From contig CM064697.1 of the NCBI GenBank assembly GCA_032717465.1, positions 186,001 through 250,000 of the forward strand: 64,000 nucleotides of DNA, written 5' to 3'. Within the stretch, counting starts at the first letter, position 1. Each line of letters starts with the position of its first letter. This stretch comes from Coenobita brevimanus (taxonomy: Eukaryota; Arthropoda; Malacostraca; Decapoda; Coenobitidae). Made by a program: the position numbers and the translations under genes. Shown one piece after another: positions 10,623-23,374 of this stretch. The notes beneath the pieces were generated by a model that was given only the letters and a program-made list of their open reading frames with translations, did no database searches and was not told where the DNA came from.

Positions 10623-10787
10623 TGGCAATAAAGGAGTCAACCTAATATCTCCCCACATCGAGACACAACACTGGTGCCATTCAGTGCATGTAAAAAAAGA
10701 AGGCTAAATGCACCACTCTCCATGACATGATATTCAACATATCCCTAAGGTCCACACACACACACACATACACTACATGTACAGTTT

Positions 10788-10955
10788 GTACAAGTGAGCG
10801 CCGATAGTCGTGTCGTGAAATTTGGTGAGAACATAAGCCAACGGGCTAAACGTCTGGTATATTCCGCGTCTGTCATACAGACGGTTCATAATGTTTCACG
10901 AGTTAATTTTAATCTTAGGAAAAAACCGCGACACGACTATTGGCGCTCATTGTAC
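10788..10955. mobile_element. 168-bp MITE with terminal inverted repeats
   Basis: The left end reads GTACAAG then TGAGCGCCGATAGTCGTGTC, and the right end reads CGACACGACTATTGGCGCTC then ATTGTAC. The arms are inverted complements over about 27 bp, with one mismatch and one single-base indel. The roughly 110 bp between them contain a small hairpin (GTCTGTCATACAGAC). No coding capacity. Superfamily not determined, since the target duplication is hidden inside the GTAC-containing palindrome. Confidence 0.7.
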
Positions 10956-11640
10956 GTATGGTTCTTCAGTATAAACATTTCCTTATTTCTGTAAATACAA
11001 TAAACACATAATAAGTAAAACGCAAGAGCAAGATGGTACAAGTCAAAACTCATGAAATACTTTGCATGTTAAATAAAATATGCACAAAAGATTTCTGTGC
11101 AGCATTAATCGTGTCCGGGAATCAAAATTGTTGCGGTGTTTACGTGGCAGCTTAGTATGGTCTGCGGCCCAAGAGTCTTGTTTATATAGGATTCTAAACT
11201 TGCCGGAGCTTCCCAGAGGCAGGGTCTACAAACGCTTTTGACACTGATTTATTGTGCGACTGACTTACTGCATTACAGAGGGAACAGTTACGCTAGTTGG
11301 TCAGGAGCTAGGCATGCCTATGCTGTCTTAGTGTGGAACTCGATCTCTGTCTTCAGGTCTCACATGTTTTGTAATTTTGAGAATTTGGTGTTTAATCTTT
11401 GGTAATGTGTAGAGGAGTTTGAAAACTTACAGATTTGTAGCGAAAGGGGGTCGGTGCCCCTCAGTTTGCTGTGGACACACTGTTTCCGAGATACAGTATT
11501 AGACTAAACAGATGAATGGATGGATGAATGAATGGGTATATTCATGGTGGGTAGCAACAGCGTCCAATAAAACTATGACGCAAGAAGGGGAGGTGCCAAG
11601 CGTCACCTGATTACCTCGATCATGGCTGTGGCTGACTCCT
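10956..11640. other. Unique sequence, no gene seen
   Basis: Mixed composition, frequent stops, no repeat or RNA gene recognised. Confidence 0.45.
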
Positions 11641-12223
11641 CTCACTGTGGCTGACTCCATCTCACAGCATGGAGGGGAGATTTACCTCCACTGGCTGCCT
11701 GGCCACGTGGGGATCTCAGGTAACGAGCGAGCCGACGCCGCAACTCGCTCAGCGACCACCCTACCTGACATCACTTTCCCCCTCAAGACGGGCCTCTCTC
11801 GCATCAAGCGGAAAGCAGGGGCCAGCATCTCCAAGCTCAGTCGATTGGAGCACGAGGAGCGAGTTGCAGAGGGCTCACGCTCTGCAACATGGTATGCAAG
11901 AGCTACCAACTACGAGTCTCTCTCCGCCCCACCATGCACACACAACTCGCTCATCGTGCTCCTACGTCGCCTGAGGATGGGTTACCCCTACTTCTCTCAA
12001 ATAACAGGGAGGAATCCTGAACCCTGTCCCCCACTCTCATCAACTAGAGGATTGGCCTCTAAACCACTATTTGCTGGACTGCCCCGCCACAGCAGCCCTT
12101 CGCTCTGCCCTACGAGGCAGACTCATAAGAACGTACGCCTCTGATACAGCCGCCGAGATCGTGGCCCTATACCCCACCTCAGCCCTCCTTGATGCTGTAT
12201 CCCCTTATCCTCCCCCTCGATAG
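11641..12223 (+). pseudogene. LINE C-terminal fragment: RNase H domain plus Cys/His tail, frameshifted
   Basis: The first frame reads SISQHGGEIYLHWLPGHVGI then SGNERADAATRSAT (about 11660-11750). This is the C-terminal part of an RNase H domain, with the HV(G)I..NE.AD signature carried by several LINE clades such as I and Jockey relatives. It continues through a linker to PEPCP (about 12027). The conserved tail then lies in the +1 frame: DWPLNHYLLDCPATAALRSA, then AEIVALYPTSALLDA, ending at TAG 12221-12223. The Cys-Cys...His-x4-Cys pattern is thus split by a frameshift near 12027-12045. The 5' side is cut at about 11640, inside the RNase H domain, so it is a dead truncated copy. GC content is higher than in the flanks. 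Confidence 0.82.
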
Positions 12224-12934
12224 CCATGCCCCACACCCCTCCTGACTCAGCTCGCATTCCACCCTGACGGGCTTTATTCTGCTCGTGTCCATGCTGTTGA
12301 ACACAGATGGACGAATCTTACCTAACTAACGTCGCCAGATTATCTCTACTGTCTTTTGAACTAGAAGGTAAATTAAAATACTTCTTGCCGGATCCTCATT
12401 TTTTTTCCTGTAGGTTCGGCAGATGAAGTCACCAAATTTTACGGTGAGCAAGTCTCCGTAGCAGTTAATTACTGTCGGGAGTCATTTTGTATGTTTATTT
12501 TAGTTTGTTATTTTTTCATATTCACTTTGGTTAGGCTGTGAAGTGTAGGGTAAACGTATGTGTGAACACAAACATACTGTACATACATGCAATCTTGCAC
12601 AAAACTTAGGCCTAGGAAAGCTTATAAAAAGGGCCCTAGGGCTTGTGCGCGGGAAGGACTAACAACTTAAGTTTAGGAGTTATAAATGCGGTCCCAGCAC
12701 TTAACGGTGGGCAGGATTGATAATTTAAGCTAAGGAGAGTTTATAAATACGGCCCCAGCACTTGTGGGCGGGCAGCTGATGTATTACTTCCCCCACTTAT
12801 CATCTCAGCCAGGGACTTTTCACTGAGTCCCAGTCTATCCTATCCTATCCCATCCTCTTCCCTCACCCTTCACCTGTCTCTCTTATCTCTCACTTGCCTA
12901 ATTCACGTTTCTTCCGTCCATCATTTCTTTTACG
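12224..12934. other. LINE 3' flank and unique sequence
   Basis: The first about 100 bp (to TTACCTAACTAACG, about 12335) may be the LINE's 3' UTR. Further on there is an approximate direct repeat of TTTATAAA..GG(C)CC(T/C)AG containing segments near 12620-12770. No gene seen. Confidence 0.4.
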
Positions 12935-13085
12935 ACTCTGTGGCTCGGTCGGTTTGGTACTGGCCTCATGTTTGGAGGACGCTCTGTAGTGAATTCTAGT
13001 CCTCTGCCTGTCATTGAGTTTGTGGAATGGACGCTAACAAACCACTGCAACAGTCAAGTAACCAGCCCCACACCAAATCACTAAC
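12935..13085 (+). mobile_element. tRNA-derived SINE, copy 1 of a two-copy family
   Basis: TGGCTCGGTCGGTTTGGTAC is a Pol III A-box-like head, GAATTCTAGTCC stands at the B-box position, and a shared body follows (CTGCCT...TTGAGTT.GTGG..TGGACGCT). The same order occurs at 13621-13800. It does not fold as a complete tRNA. Confidence 0.6.
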
Positions 13086-13257
13086 TACTGTAACTATCAT
13101 CTGTGTCACCGTTTGTGCCTTGTATCGGTCAATTATCCTCCCAAATCCCCTATAACCCCTATCGTACTCTTTACTTACCTACCCTCGCCACATCACTTAC
13201 CCCTCTCTCCCTTCGGCCTTCATTGACTATGGGCCGAGTTCTAGGTGGCACAGGAGG

Positions 13258-13259
<2 letters not shown>

Positions 13260-13323
<64 letters not shown>
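13260..13323. repeat. (CT)n microsatellite
   Basis: About 32 CT units, beginning a CT-rich stretch that runs to about 13620. Confidence 0.97.
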
Positions 13324-13325
<2 letters not shown>

Positions 13326-13620
13326 GCATTCAATTGTAATCCTCTTTCTCCTCCTCATCCATTTCATCCCTCTCCTCCCCGTTTCCTCCCCGCTATTCCT
13401 TTGTCCTCATTCATTCTCGCTTTCCTCCTTGCCCTTTAGTCTCTCCTTTCTTTCTTTTTTTCCATACCTCTCCTTTTCCTCTCACTCCTTCTCATTCCTC
13501 CTCGCCGTTCATTTTTGCCCCCGTTACTCCTACCTTTGTTTTTTCTTTGTATTATCGTTTTTTTAACATCCTTTACCTTTCTTTCTTATCCATCTCAAAG
13601 TTAACAATTTCTTCCGTACG

Positions 13621-13800
13621 TTCTCGGTGGCTCGGTTGGTTTGGTGCTGGTCTCACGTTCCGGGGAGGTTTAGGAGTAGGTTCGGGCTCCACTGACTGCC
13701 TTTGAGTTGGTGGGGTGGACGCTTAGGCTACTTTTTCTAAATCCTGCTCACTACATTCATATAAACAACATATACACTACACCACTGTCTTCTGCCACCT
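13621..13800 (+). mobile_element. tRNA-derived SINE, copy 2
   Basis: TGGCTCGGTTGGTTTGGTGC (A-box-like) and GGTTCGGGCTCC (B-box-like), followed by the same CTGCCTTTGAGTTGGTGG and GTGGACGCT body as copy 1. The B-box is better preserved here. Confidence 0.65.
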
Positions 13801-13859
13801 CACCTGCTTTACCGTCTGTGTTTGTATCAGTGCTGCTCCTTCCTTCACACTTTTATAAT

Positions 13860-14830
13860 ATTACAACACTTACACACTCCCTTCCCTTACTAAAATACCC
13901 CTCCCTCATTGAACACACCACTCCGTCATTTACCATATTCCTCCCTCCCTTCTTTAATACATTCCTCCCTTCCTCATTTATCACATCCTTCCACCTCTCT
14001 CACTGAACATCCCTCCATCATTTAACGCATCCCTCTATTATTTAACATATCCATGTGTCACTGAACACATCCTTCCTCCCTCATTTAACACATCCTCTCT
14101 CCCTGTATCACCACATCCTTCAATTTTTCACTGACCACATTCCTTCCTCATTTAACACATCCTTCCCTTCCTCATTTAACACACTTCTTATTCATATAAC
14201 GCATCATTCCCTCCCTCATTTGACATATCCTTCCCTTCCACATTTAACACATCCTTCCCTCCCTTATTTAATACTTTCCTCCCTCATTTAACACATCCCT
14301 CTCATTTAACACGTCCCTCTTTCATTTAACACATGCCTCCCTCATTTAGCACATCCCTCTCTCATTTAACACATCCTTCCCACACTTAACACATCCCTCC
14401 CTCATTTAACACACCCCTCCCTCACTGAACGTATCCTTCCATCTCTTACCTAACACATTCCTCCCTCCCTCATGTAACACACCCTCCCTCTCTCATTAAA
14501 CACCCTCCCTCATTTAGCACTTTTCTCCCTCATTTAACATTCCTCCTTCATTGAACACCATCTCCCTCCCACATTAAGCATCTTCCTCCCTCATTAAACA
14601 CATTCCTCCTTCAATTAACATCATCTCCCTCCCTCATTAAGCATTTTCCTTCCTCAGTTAACACATTTCTCCTTTATTTAACATCATCTCCCTCCCTCAT
14701 TAAGCATTTTCCTCCCCCAGTTAACACATTTCTCCTTCATTTAACATCACTCCCTCCCTCATTTAACACTTTCCTCCCTCTCTCATTTAACACACATTCC
14801 TCTCTTCCTAACTTATTTTACAGCCTCCCC
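13860..14830 (+). repeat. Degenerate minisatellite, unit about 19-20 bp (CCTCCCTCATTTAACACAT)
   Basis: Dozens of imperfect copies of CTCATTTAACACATCCCTCC with indels over about 950 bp, all in one orientation. The ORFs here are spurious. Confidence 0.85.
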
Positions 14831-15189
14831 ACAACACTCTCAATTAATAGTTTTCTCCCACCCTCCCACTACCCTGGTTGACAAATCCCCATATCTCTCT
14901 CCCTACAGTTCCTCCTCTCACTCACTCTAACTTCTCCCTACTCCCCTCCCTCATTTACCACTCTCTCCCTCTCCCATTTACAACACTCCTCCCTCGCTCT
15001 CGCCCTCCCTCATTTACCAAACTCCTCCCTCCTTCATTTATCAAATTCCTCCCTCACTCTCTCCTCCCCTTATTTACCACACTCCTCCCTTTCTCCCTCC
15101 CCCATTTACCACACCCCTCCCTCACTCTCTCCTTCTACTTACCCCACCTCTCTCCCTCTCATCTCCCACATTCCTCCCTCTCTCTCCAG
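14831..15189 (+). repeat. CT-rich tract with CCCTCATTTACCACA-type units
   Basis: Pyrimidine-rich continuation of the minisatellite with a changed unit (CTCCCTC.TTTACCA). It ends in TCTCTCTCCAG, which looks like a splice acceptor. Confidence 0.65.
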
Positions 15190-15495
15190 TTCCTGCTTAC
15201 TTCCTGTGGCCTGCCTTCCTGCGGGGCCCAACACCACCTTGCTCTGGGATCTATGTACCCAGGACGGAACATGGCGATTAAGGTCATCAACCGTGGTCAT
15301 CCGGTCCTGGTGGCGGGACCGGAGCGCTCACGGCCTGTTTACCCATGTTGGACGCCCGGAGTTCCGACCTTAGCGGCGTGTGTGGCTTGGAGCTGTCCTG
15401 GCCCTGAGACGGATTATTTTATCAGCCTCGCTTGTTTTGGTACAGCTCGGCTATTTTTGGCGATTCGGCGCCGTAAACACGCTGGTGATTTGTAG
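15190..15495 (+). other. GC-rich, CpG-containing island of unknown nature
   Basis: Composition changes abruptly from CT-rich to balanced and CpG-rich. A frame stays open from the left through GSMYPGRNMAIKVINRGHPV and CVAWSCPGPETDYFISLACF to a TAG at 15493, which is followed by GTACTG. The upstream CTCTCTCCAG and this GTACTG could be read as acceptor and donor. I do not recognise the peptide. It may be a transposon fragment or a random open frame. Confidence 0.25.
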
Positions 15496-16787
15496 GTACT
15501 GGCGAACTTAACGTGTCACGCGAAACTGTAAAAATTACTTAAACTGAAATGACTTTGGGCGACTTCGGGTTTAATAATCAGTAAAATATTGGTCGGAAAA
15601 CTGAAAGAAACTGAGAAAATATTTACTATTTTTTACTGCCAACGATTTAAGAACTCTTAACATCGAAAATATACAATTCTGGATTTTCAGCGTACGTCAA
15701 AAACAAGTTAAAAATGTGAGTATATTTTATCGCTGAGTTTCCAGCATACATCACAGACAAGCTCAAAAAAATGCAGAACCACTGTCCGCTGTAACAGTCA
15801 AGAGAAACGCACTTTCGAATACTGGTCTCTCTATCTCTCTCTCTGGTTCAGTTATACAATCTTCATCAGGAATACCCTACGGAAGCCAGTACTTCGAAGA
15901 GATGAAAAAATCTGGGTTCCTACTCATGACGAAATGCTGATTCGATCCAAGTTCTTTGCTCTACACTTGACATTCCCCTTCATATGCCAAGAATTTAAAA
16001 CTTACTGAAAATTTCCACTAATAATATCTTAAAATCAGCAGCAAATTTTATAACAAGATGAACTGCTAACTCTGTATAGAAACTCAGTCATGAATGTGCA
16101 GATGTTGGTGCACTTGGATATACTATTCTTTTAGACTAACACCAAGAGATTTCATTCCACTAAAAGAAATCCCAGCGTATCAAAGGCTTCAGGAACTTCA
16201 CCAGGTACCCATTTCTCTGCTACTGTTACACCTGGGAAGTTTATCTCGTCTCACATCACAAGACTTTGTTCCATCGGGAAATCCCAGCCGTCACAGGGAC
16301 AAGAAGACATACCGGATGCGCCGACGGCCGTGTTTCAGGCGTAAAATGCAACCTCTATACGCCTGACAGACCGAGGATGAGTTGGCGCTGCCATGTCTCA
16401 AGCGCACGTCTGTCAAAAATACGCCTCAGATATTCCAGACCATTAAAGTAACGAGAAAAAAAAAAAAAATGTGGCAGCCGCGTATGTATTCGTGTGTGTG
16501 TTTTTTTTAAGCACTTCTTCCTTAGCGGCCTATTTGGCTTTCTCTTTTATATTGTTTTTGTTACTTATGGTTTTGTAATATCGACACAGATTACATAAAA
16601 TACAAGAATTATCAATGCGCCATAGGTAGTTTTGACTCTATGTTATGTTACTTATAGATATTTAATATCAACATAACATAAATAAGACACCTTTATTGAT
16701 ATTTTATACGCAGAAATAAACTGGTAAGGAAGGGGTGATAAATGGCCTACTAAATTGAGGAGAAAACTGCCTAAATTCTCCTCAGTT
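15496..16787. other. Unique sequence, no gene seen
   Basis: Mixed sequence. A weak direct similarity exists between about 16144-16180 and about 16260-16297 (AAGA.TTT..TTCCA then GAAATCCCAGC). No gene recognised. Confidence 0.4.
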
Positions 16788-16860
16788 AAACCCCTTCAGC
16801 CCGTTGACGTCTTTTTCACTTATTCTCGTTATCTTCACACGATTTTTTGTTATTAGGAGC
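16788..16860 (+). repeat. Fragment of the TTAACCC(C)TTCA repeat family
   Basis: TTAAACCCCTTCAGCCCGTTGACG is followed by TTCACACGATTTT, the same order of words as in the other members listed (terminal TTAACCCCTTCAG, internal ACGATTTT). Confidence 0.5.
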
Positions 16861-16926
16861 AGGACAGTCAGGGTCAGAATTAGCCTTAACTCACAGACAC
16901 GCCGACAAAAACTACACCGCCTCGCC

Positions 16927-17038
16927 TTTTTTTTTTTTTTTTTTTTTTTATGTGTCCGACTCTGGACATAGGCTTCACAGCCTGCTATCAAGGCCCAGCA
17001 GTCCTCCTACATACCATACACCTCTACATGCCTTGCTA
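16927..17038 (-). mobile_element. 5'-truncated SINE (same family as 35641-36010)
   Basis: On the minus strand: TGTAGAGGTG, then TAGGAGGACTGCTGGGCCTT, GAAGCC, CCAGAGTCGGACACAT and a 23-base poly-A. This matches in order the last 110 bp of the 35.6-kb SINE. Confidence 0.8.
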
Positions 17039-17048
17039 GAAGCAGGCG

Positions 17049-17103
<55 letters not shown>
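17049..17103. repeat. (AAT)n microsatellite
   Basis: About 18 AAT units directly beyond the SINE's truncation point. Confidence 0.96.
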
Positions 17104-17104
<1 letters not shown>

Positions 17105-17265
17105 GCCCCGTGGGAGAAATGGTCAACAGGTAAAAATGAAAGGAAAATTAGGAATATAATGTTTCAAAATCGCTTAATAAAAACAGGTGACGTAAATAGG
17201 AAATTAGAGGAGGTATGCTTCCCCAGGATATCTGGTGTTGTGGGAACGACGAGGGTGAGAGGAAG

Positions 17266-17273
17266 TGACGTCA
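17266..17273. promoter_or_regulatory. Isolated palindromic CRE (TGACGTCA)
   Basis: Perfect 8-bp CREB/ATF palindrome. No promoter context is visible, and about one such match is expected by chance in a window of this size. Confidence 0.15.
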
Positions 17274-17359
17274 TGAGCACCACTGAGTTTTTCCAATGTT
17301 CTGTTGTGTTAGGGAGTAAATAGGTAAAAAGTGCTCATGTGTAACGAACAACAGTAACA

Positions 17360-17495
17360 GGAGGAGGAGGAGGAGGAGGAGGAGGAGGAGGAGGAGGAGG
17401 AGGGGAAGGAGGAGGAGGAGGAGGAGGAGGAGGAGGAGGAGGAGGAGGAGGAGGGGAAGGGGAAGGAGGAGGAGGAGGAGGAGGAGGAGGAGGAG
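17360..17495. repeat. (GGA)n microsatellite
   Basis: About 45 GGA units with two GGGGAAGG interruptions. Homopurine on the plus strand. Followed by degenerate (ACT)n/(TGA)n to about 17590. Confidence 0.96.
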
Positions 17496-17997
17496 TGTTT
17501 ATGGTGATGATAATGATGATACAACTACTACTACTGCTACTACTAATGATGATAAAACCACTACTAATTACTACTACTACTACTACTACAAATAACAACA
17601 ACAATAATAATAGTGGGCAAAAACACAAACATGGTTAAAATATAATCGAACTATGAGGAATACACAAATACGAGATCAAACACTTATTTTGTAATCTGTT
17701 CAAGCCTATCACCTTTGGGCAGCCTTCAAACTTATCGTCTTTTCTTAGAGGTAAAAGAGTAAGTTTATGGCAGGGTCCAGGGCAGGCTCGTATTATCCTC
17801 ACACGGGAGGCTGTTACGGTAAGAGCCATTGTAAGAACACTATCGAGGAACAGAGGAAAAATGTATGAAAAAGAGTAAGCAGACCGGTAAGTCATATTAT
17901 AGGACTAAACGATAAGAGCTGTTGAGTATATATATATATAAAAAAAAAAAAGGAAGTTGAGGCAAAAACTGGTCCAAATATATAAATAAATAAACAC

Positions 17998-18014
17998 AGA
18001 CAGACAGACAGACA

Positions 18015-18087
<73 letters not shown>
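17998..18087. repeat. (GACA)n then (CA)n microsatellite
   Basis: Five GACA units running directly into about 35 CA units. Confidence 0.97.
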
Positions 18088-18088
<1 letters not shown>

Positions 18089-18423
18089 AAAATCAAGCGG
18101 AAAATAACAAAACAAGTATGGCGAATGTAGACAGGTAACACACAGAAAATATAAACTATGATAAAAAAAAATAAACACTTTAAAAATCACACAGGAAATA
18201 ACAAAACAACGAAAAGCAATGCAGAGTTAAAAATAGAATAAAAACGAAGAATGAGAAAATATGGCGAAAGAAGTAAAGTAACGTGGAGGAAATTTTATGG
18301 GATAGGAGGTAAGTGCAAATGGAAAGAGGGATAGACTGGAAATTTTGCAAGGTAAGGCGAAAGGAGGGTGTGGGGGAGGAGAAATGGCGAGGGTGAAGGT
18401 GACGCAACATACTGCACATAGCT

Positions 18424-18450
18424 CTGTGTGTGTGTGTGTGTGTGTGTGTT
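18424..18450. repeat. (TG)n microsatellite
   Basis: 13 TG units in otherwise purine-rich DNA. Confidence 0.95.
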
Positions 18451-19500
<1,050 letters not shown>

Positions 19501-19689
19501 CTTTTCCATCACATGGGTAAACTGGTTTTCGGCTGTTACTCCATGTGACTGCTGCATCATGCGATTCTCGATTGTCTGAAAATGTTATGTTTTGCGTTTT
19601 GGTCAGAGGGTGTGTACGTCTCCGCCTGAACACCAGACATGCCCGTTGTGTAAGCGGTACGTACTGTGCTGTGAGATATATACTACTGC

Positions 19690-19800
19690 CTTCAGGTGGG
19701 ACCTGAAGGAGATGGCAAGAGACAAATGTTGGTGGAGAGAGTTCATCGAGGCCCTATGCATCCCGTGGGGTGCCACAGGAAATGATTGATTGATATAATT
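19690..19800 (+). pseudogene. Possible LINE C-terminal tail relic
   Basis: In one frame: DLKEMARDKCWWREFIEALC then IPWGATGND, followed by a stop and a TGATTGATTGAT tail. An acidic/basic helix with a conserved Trp, then a short ALC...GATG end and a tandem TGAT tail, resembles the C-terminus and 3' microsatellite of RTE-like LINEs. The fragment is too short to be sure. Confidence 0.35.
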
Positions 19801-19827
19801 ATTACAAGTAACATATTAATGCCTATA

Positions 19828-19834
<7 letters not shown>

Positions 19835-19903
<69 letters not shown>
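19835..19903. repeat. (GA)n microsatellite
   Basis: About 34 GA units. Confidence 0.97.
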
Positions 19904-19906
<3 letters not shown>

Positions 19907-20377
19907 TGCTGACTGCCCCAATATTTACCTGCAACGGAAACAGATCATAAATGTAGTCAGGTTGGAGGATTAACTGAACTAGCAACCAAGGTGACTCGTA
20001 CCTACCTCATAACCGAGACATCAAATTTTACGCATTCATAACTAAGTATTCATGTTGCGTCAGTGGTCCGGTTCCCTTAGATGAAAACAAACCAACTATA
20101 ATAAAATCGAGACTATAGGAAATCTTACAGTCCACTATGAACACAAAAATATGATGAAATGTATCCGTTCAACAGTATACTGCACGTCACACGCAGTTTC
20201 TACTTAAAGTTTCCACAGGTTTCCCAACTTCAAAAATTTCCTACTTCATACGTGGCCGTCTGTGCACTTCTCTCTCTCTCTCTTACAAACATTTCCTACT
20301 TTAGTTTTTTCCAGTCAGTGAATGCCGTTTGCTCCCTCTGTCTCTCTCTCACACATACACAAACAAACAAATAAGTA

Positions 20378-20484
<107 letters not shown>

Positions 20485-20934
20485 TAGAAAAAGATGAAAT
20501 CACCAGCACCTAACTTAATACTCCCAGCATTTTCACCTTTAATAATGTCAGCATCATTAGCTTGACCATTAAAACTGTCACTGAACGATGATGCCCTAAT
20601 AACACTCACTCACAAACAATTTACCTTAATATCTCGACAGGTGTGTGTGCTGAGTCAATTATCACCAGGTGCACTGTTGTTCCGTCTCGGTTTCTCTCTC
20701 GCTTGTTCACTCACTCACACTGAGCTCTATAATATGGAAGCATGGAGGAGCTATCTCATGCTGAGCTGTGTAACACTCGCCAATCCACTAACTGACCAAC
20801 TGATTTTAAGTGAGAGTTCGATCACCTGCTCTCTCTCTCTGATCCACTGTTTGACTGACTGCTAAGTGAGAGTCTGATTCACCAGCAGCTCTGTTACTGC
20901 GTCATTCACTGATCCGCCGAAGCGACTGATAGAC

Positions 20935-21640
20935 TGGTGAGTAAGTGAGCTGGGTTTGGGTGGGGCGTGGGTAGCGTTAGAAATAAATGGATTATGTCAT
21001 TTCCTTTGTACGTATCCTGAACACTGGTAAGGGAGACAAGCTGAGGATAAGTGAGGGTAAAATGGAGGGGATGATGGGAAATGAGGAGGGAATGAGAGGA
21101 AGAGTGAAGAGGTGAGGACGAGGACAAGTATAAGGTGGAGAGAATTATGGACAGCGAAGGGGGAGAATAAGATGGTGGGGAAGAGGGGGAGAATAAGATG
21201 GTGGGGAAGAGGGGGAGAATACAGTAAAGAGGGGGTGAGGAAGTGGGGGACAGGAGATTGAAAAGGAGGGGAGGTGGGAGAGTGAAGAGCTGGGGGGGGG
21301 GGAAGAAGACGAAGGTTGGGAAATCTAGTGGAGAAAAGAAGAGGAGGTGAAGGAGAAGCACAGCGGTGGGAGGGCGGGCGTGAGGAAGGGAACAGATAAA
21401 ACAGGAAAGATGCTTGAATGACAGGAGGATGTGAGTTACGGGGAGGAGAAAGATAATGTTAAACAGGAAAACTCATGAGTAAGGGCAAGAGAAAAAAAAA
21501 AAACATGGAGGGTACAGGGGAGAAAGACGAAAGGATGTGGGAGAAGTGAGAAATATTTTTGAAGGGGAGGAGACAGGAAACGGGAGAAGTGGTGAAAGGG
21601 GGTATGAAGAGCGAAGGGATACAATGGAGGAAGTGACAGG
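20935..21640 (+). repeat. Purine-rich (GA) strand-asymmetric tract
   Basis: About 700 bp of mainly GGAGAA/GGGAAG words on the plus strand, including a 26-bp direct duplication near 21165-21225 (GGGGGAGAATAAGATGGTGG). Ser/Pro/Leu-rich minus-strand frames are artefacts. Confidence 0.8.
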
Positions 21641-21654
21641 ATGAAGGACCTACA

Positions 21655-21875
21655 ATAATTTTACTCTAACTCGGCCTAAAACTGCCACCTCTCTATCTTG
21701 AATGCTGAGTTGTTACAATACATCAACGCTAGAATATGACGCTAGTCACGAAGCAGTGTTATGGAAAGGATGTAGAGCCATTGCATTGTTCCTTTTATTC
21801 ACCTGAACTACGTAAAATAAGCTGCAAAAGGAAAAACCTAGGCCAAGTTAAGGTGAAAGAAGTATACTAACGATG
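21655..21875 (+). repeat. Internal fragment of the TTAA MITE family
   Basis: ACTCGGCCTAAAACTGCCAC, TATCTTGAATGCT, GACGCTAGTCACGA, AAGGATGTAG and TTAAGGTGAAAG occur in the same order and spacing as in 47290-47500 of the best copy. Both ends are missing. Confidence 0.72.
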
Positions 21876-22300
21876 AGTGGAAAGGAGGGAGAAAACAGGG
21901 AGGAGAAGAGGGAGACAAATGAGAGAAGGAGAGATGAGAGAACACAGAGGAAGGAGGGAGAGAGGGGATGACTGGAAAGAGAAAGGAAGGAATACAGCGA
22001 TGGGGGGGGGGTAGCGGGAGTAGGAAAAGACTGCAGGGGAAGAGGTGGTTTTGTGACCGTAGGAAGAAAATGAGCGAGGGAAGAAGGGAAGGGATATAGT
22101 GAGAACAGGGGATAAGAAGGAATGGATTTGTGACAGCAGGATGGAAAGATGGAAAGACTGAATGAGGGAGAGAGACAGCGTGCAGGGGAGGAAGGTAGAG
22201 GGAGGAATGGTTTTATGATAGCAGGAAGGAAAGAAAGGGGGAAATGGGAATGGTCAGGGGTACAGAGAGTGGGGGAGGATGAGGTTTGTGACAGCAGGGA
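21876..22300 (+). repeat. Purine-rich tract
   Basis: GGAGGGAG/GAAAG-rich plus strand. No gene. Confidence 0.75.
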
Positions 22301-22393
22301 CCTCTATGGTCCTACCCATATGACCCGGGAAGGCTGGTCATTCCCAGGGGACAAGTGGACACTCCTCACCTCTCTCTCTCTCTCTCTCTTAAT

Positions 22394-22509
<116 letters not shown>

Positions 22510-22533
22510 TCTTTCTTCTCTCCCTCCTCCCTG

Positions 22534-22568
<35 letters not shown>

Positions 22569-22637
22569 CTAAACACTTGCTTCCATCCTTTCTTCTCCCT
22601 CTCCTCCCTCCCCCACCTACCATCTCTCTGTTTCTGT

Positions 22638-22639
<2 letters not shown>

Positions 22640-22735
<96 letters not shown>

Positions 22736-22745
22736 TGTGTGTGTG
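22640..22745. repeat. (TA)n then (GT)n compound microsatellite
   Basis: About 31 TA units changing to about 21 GT units, with one TC interruption near the end. Confidence 0.96.
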
Positions 22746-22889
22746 CAATTATTATCATAACGAATGGCATGCTGTGAATTGGAAAGTAAAGATGAGGAGA
22801 ATTGGCGAAAATGGTGGCAGAAGGGAGTAGGCAAGTATGAAGGTGGACGTTAATTGGCCCGCAGGGAAAGAATGACAGTTCCACATGCT

Positions 22890-23012
22890 GATGTCTAGAG
22901 AGGCTTTCCTGCAGTTGTTCCATCTAAATATGTTCCAGTGTTTTAATTTGTAATGCTTATATCACAGTAAAGGCATACTTTGCACTGACATTATTATTCA
23001 CTGCTACAGATT

Positions 23013-23076
<64 letters not shown>

Positions 23077-23289
23077 GGGGACAATTGGTCACTCCTCACC
23101 TCTCTCTCTCTCTCTCTCTCCCTCTCTCGTATGCAGATCCAAAATCAGGAGTCGCCTCTCATGGGCCAACCAGCCTACTGCAGTTGTTTTCTTTAAATAT
23201 ATTCCTAAGTTTTATTTTGCAATACTTATATCACAATAATAAAGGCATACTTTGCACTGACATTACTATTCACTCCTAAAGAATCTTGA

Positions 23290-23338
<49 letters not shown>
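22890..23338 (+). repeat. Tandem segmental duplication with embedded (GA)n/(CT)n
   Basis: CTGCAGTTGTTCCATCTAAA, CTTATATCACA and AAGGCATACTTTGCACTGAC (22890-23000) recur at about 23175-23275 in the same order. Each copy is followed by a (GA)n run (23016-23073; 23295-23338). A flanking block, GGGGACAA.TGG.CACTCC, also recurs at about 22337 and 23076. Confidence 0.78.
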
Positions 23339-23339
<1 letters not shown>

Positions 23340-23372
23340 AGCTGCGTATACGAAGAATGAAGACGAGCTTCT

Positions 23373-23374
<2 letters not shown>

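Noticed and set aside
17266..17273. Functional CRE
   Set aside because: A single 8-mer with no promoter context. About one match is expected by chance in 64 kb.
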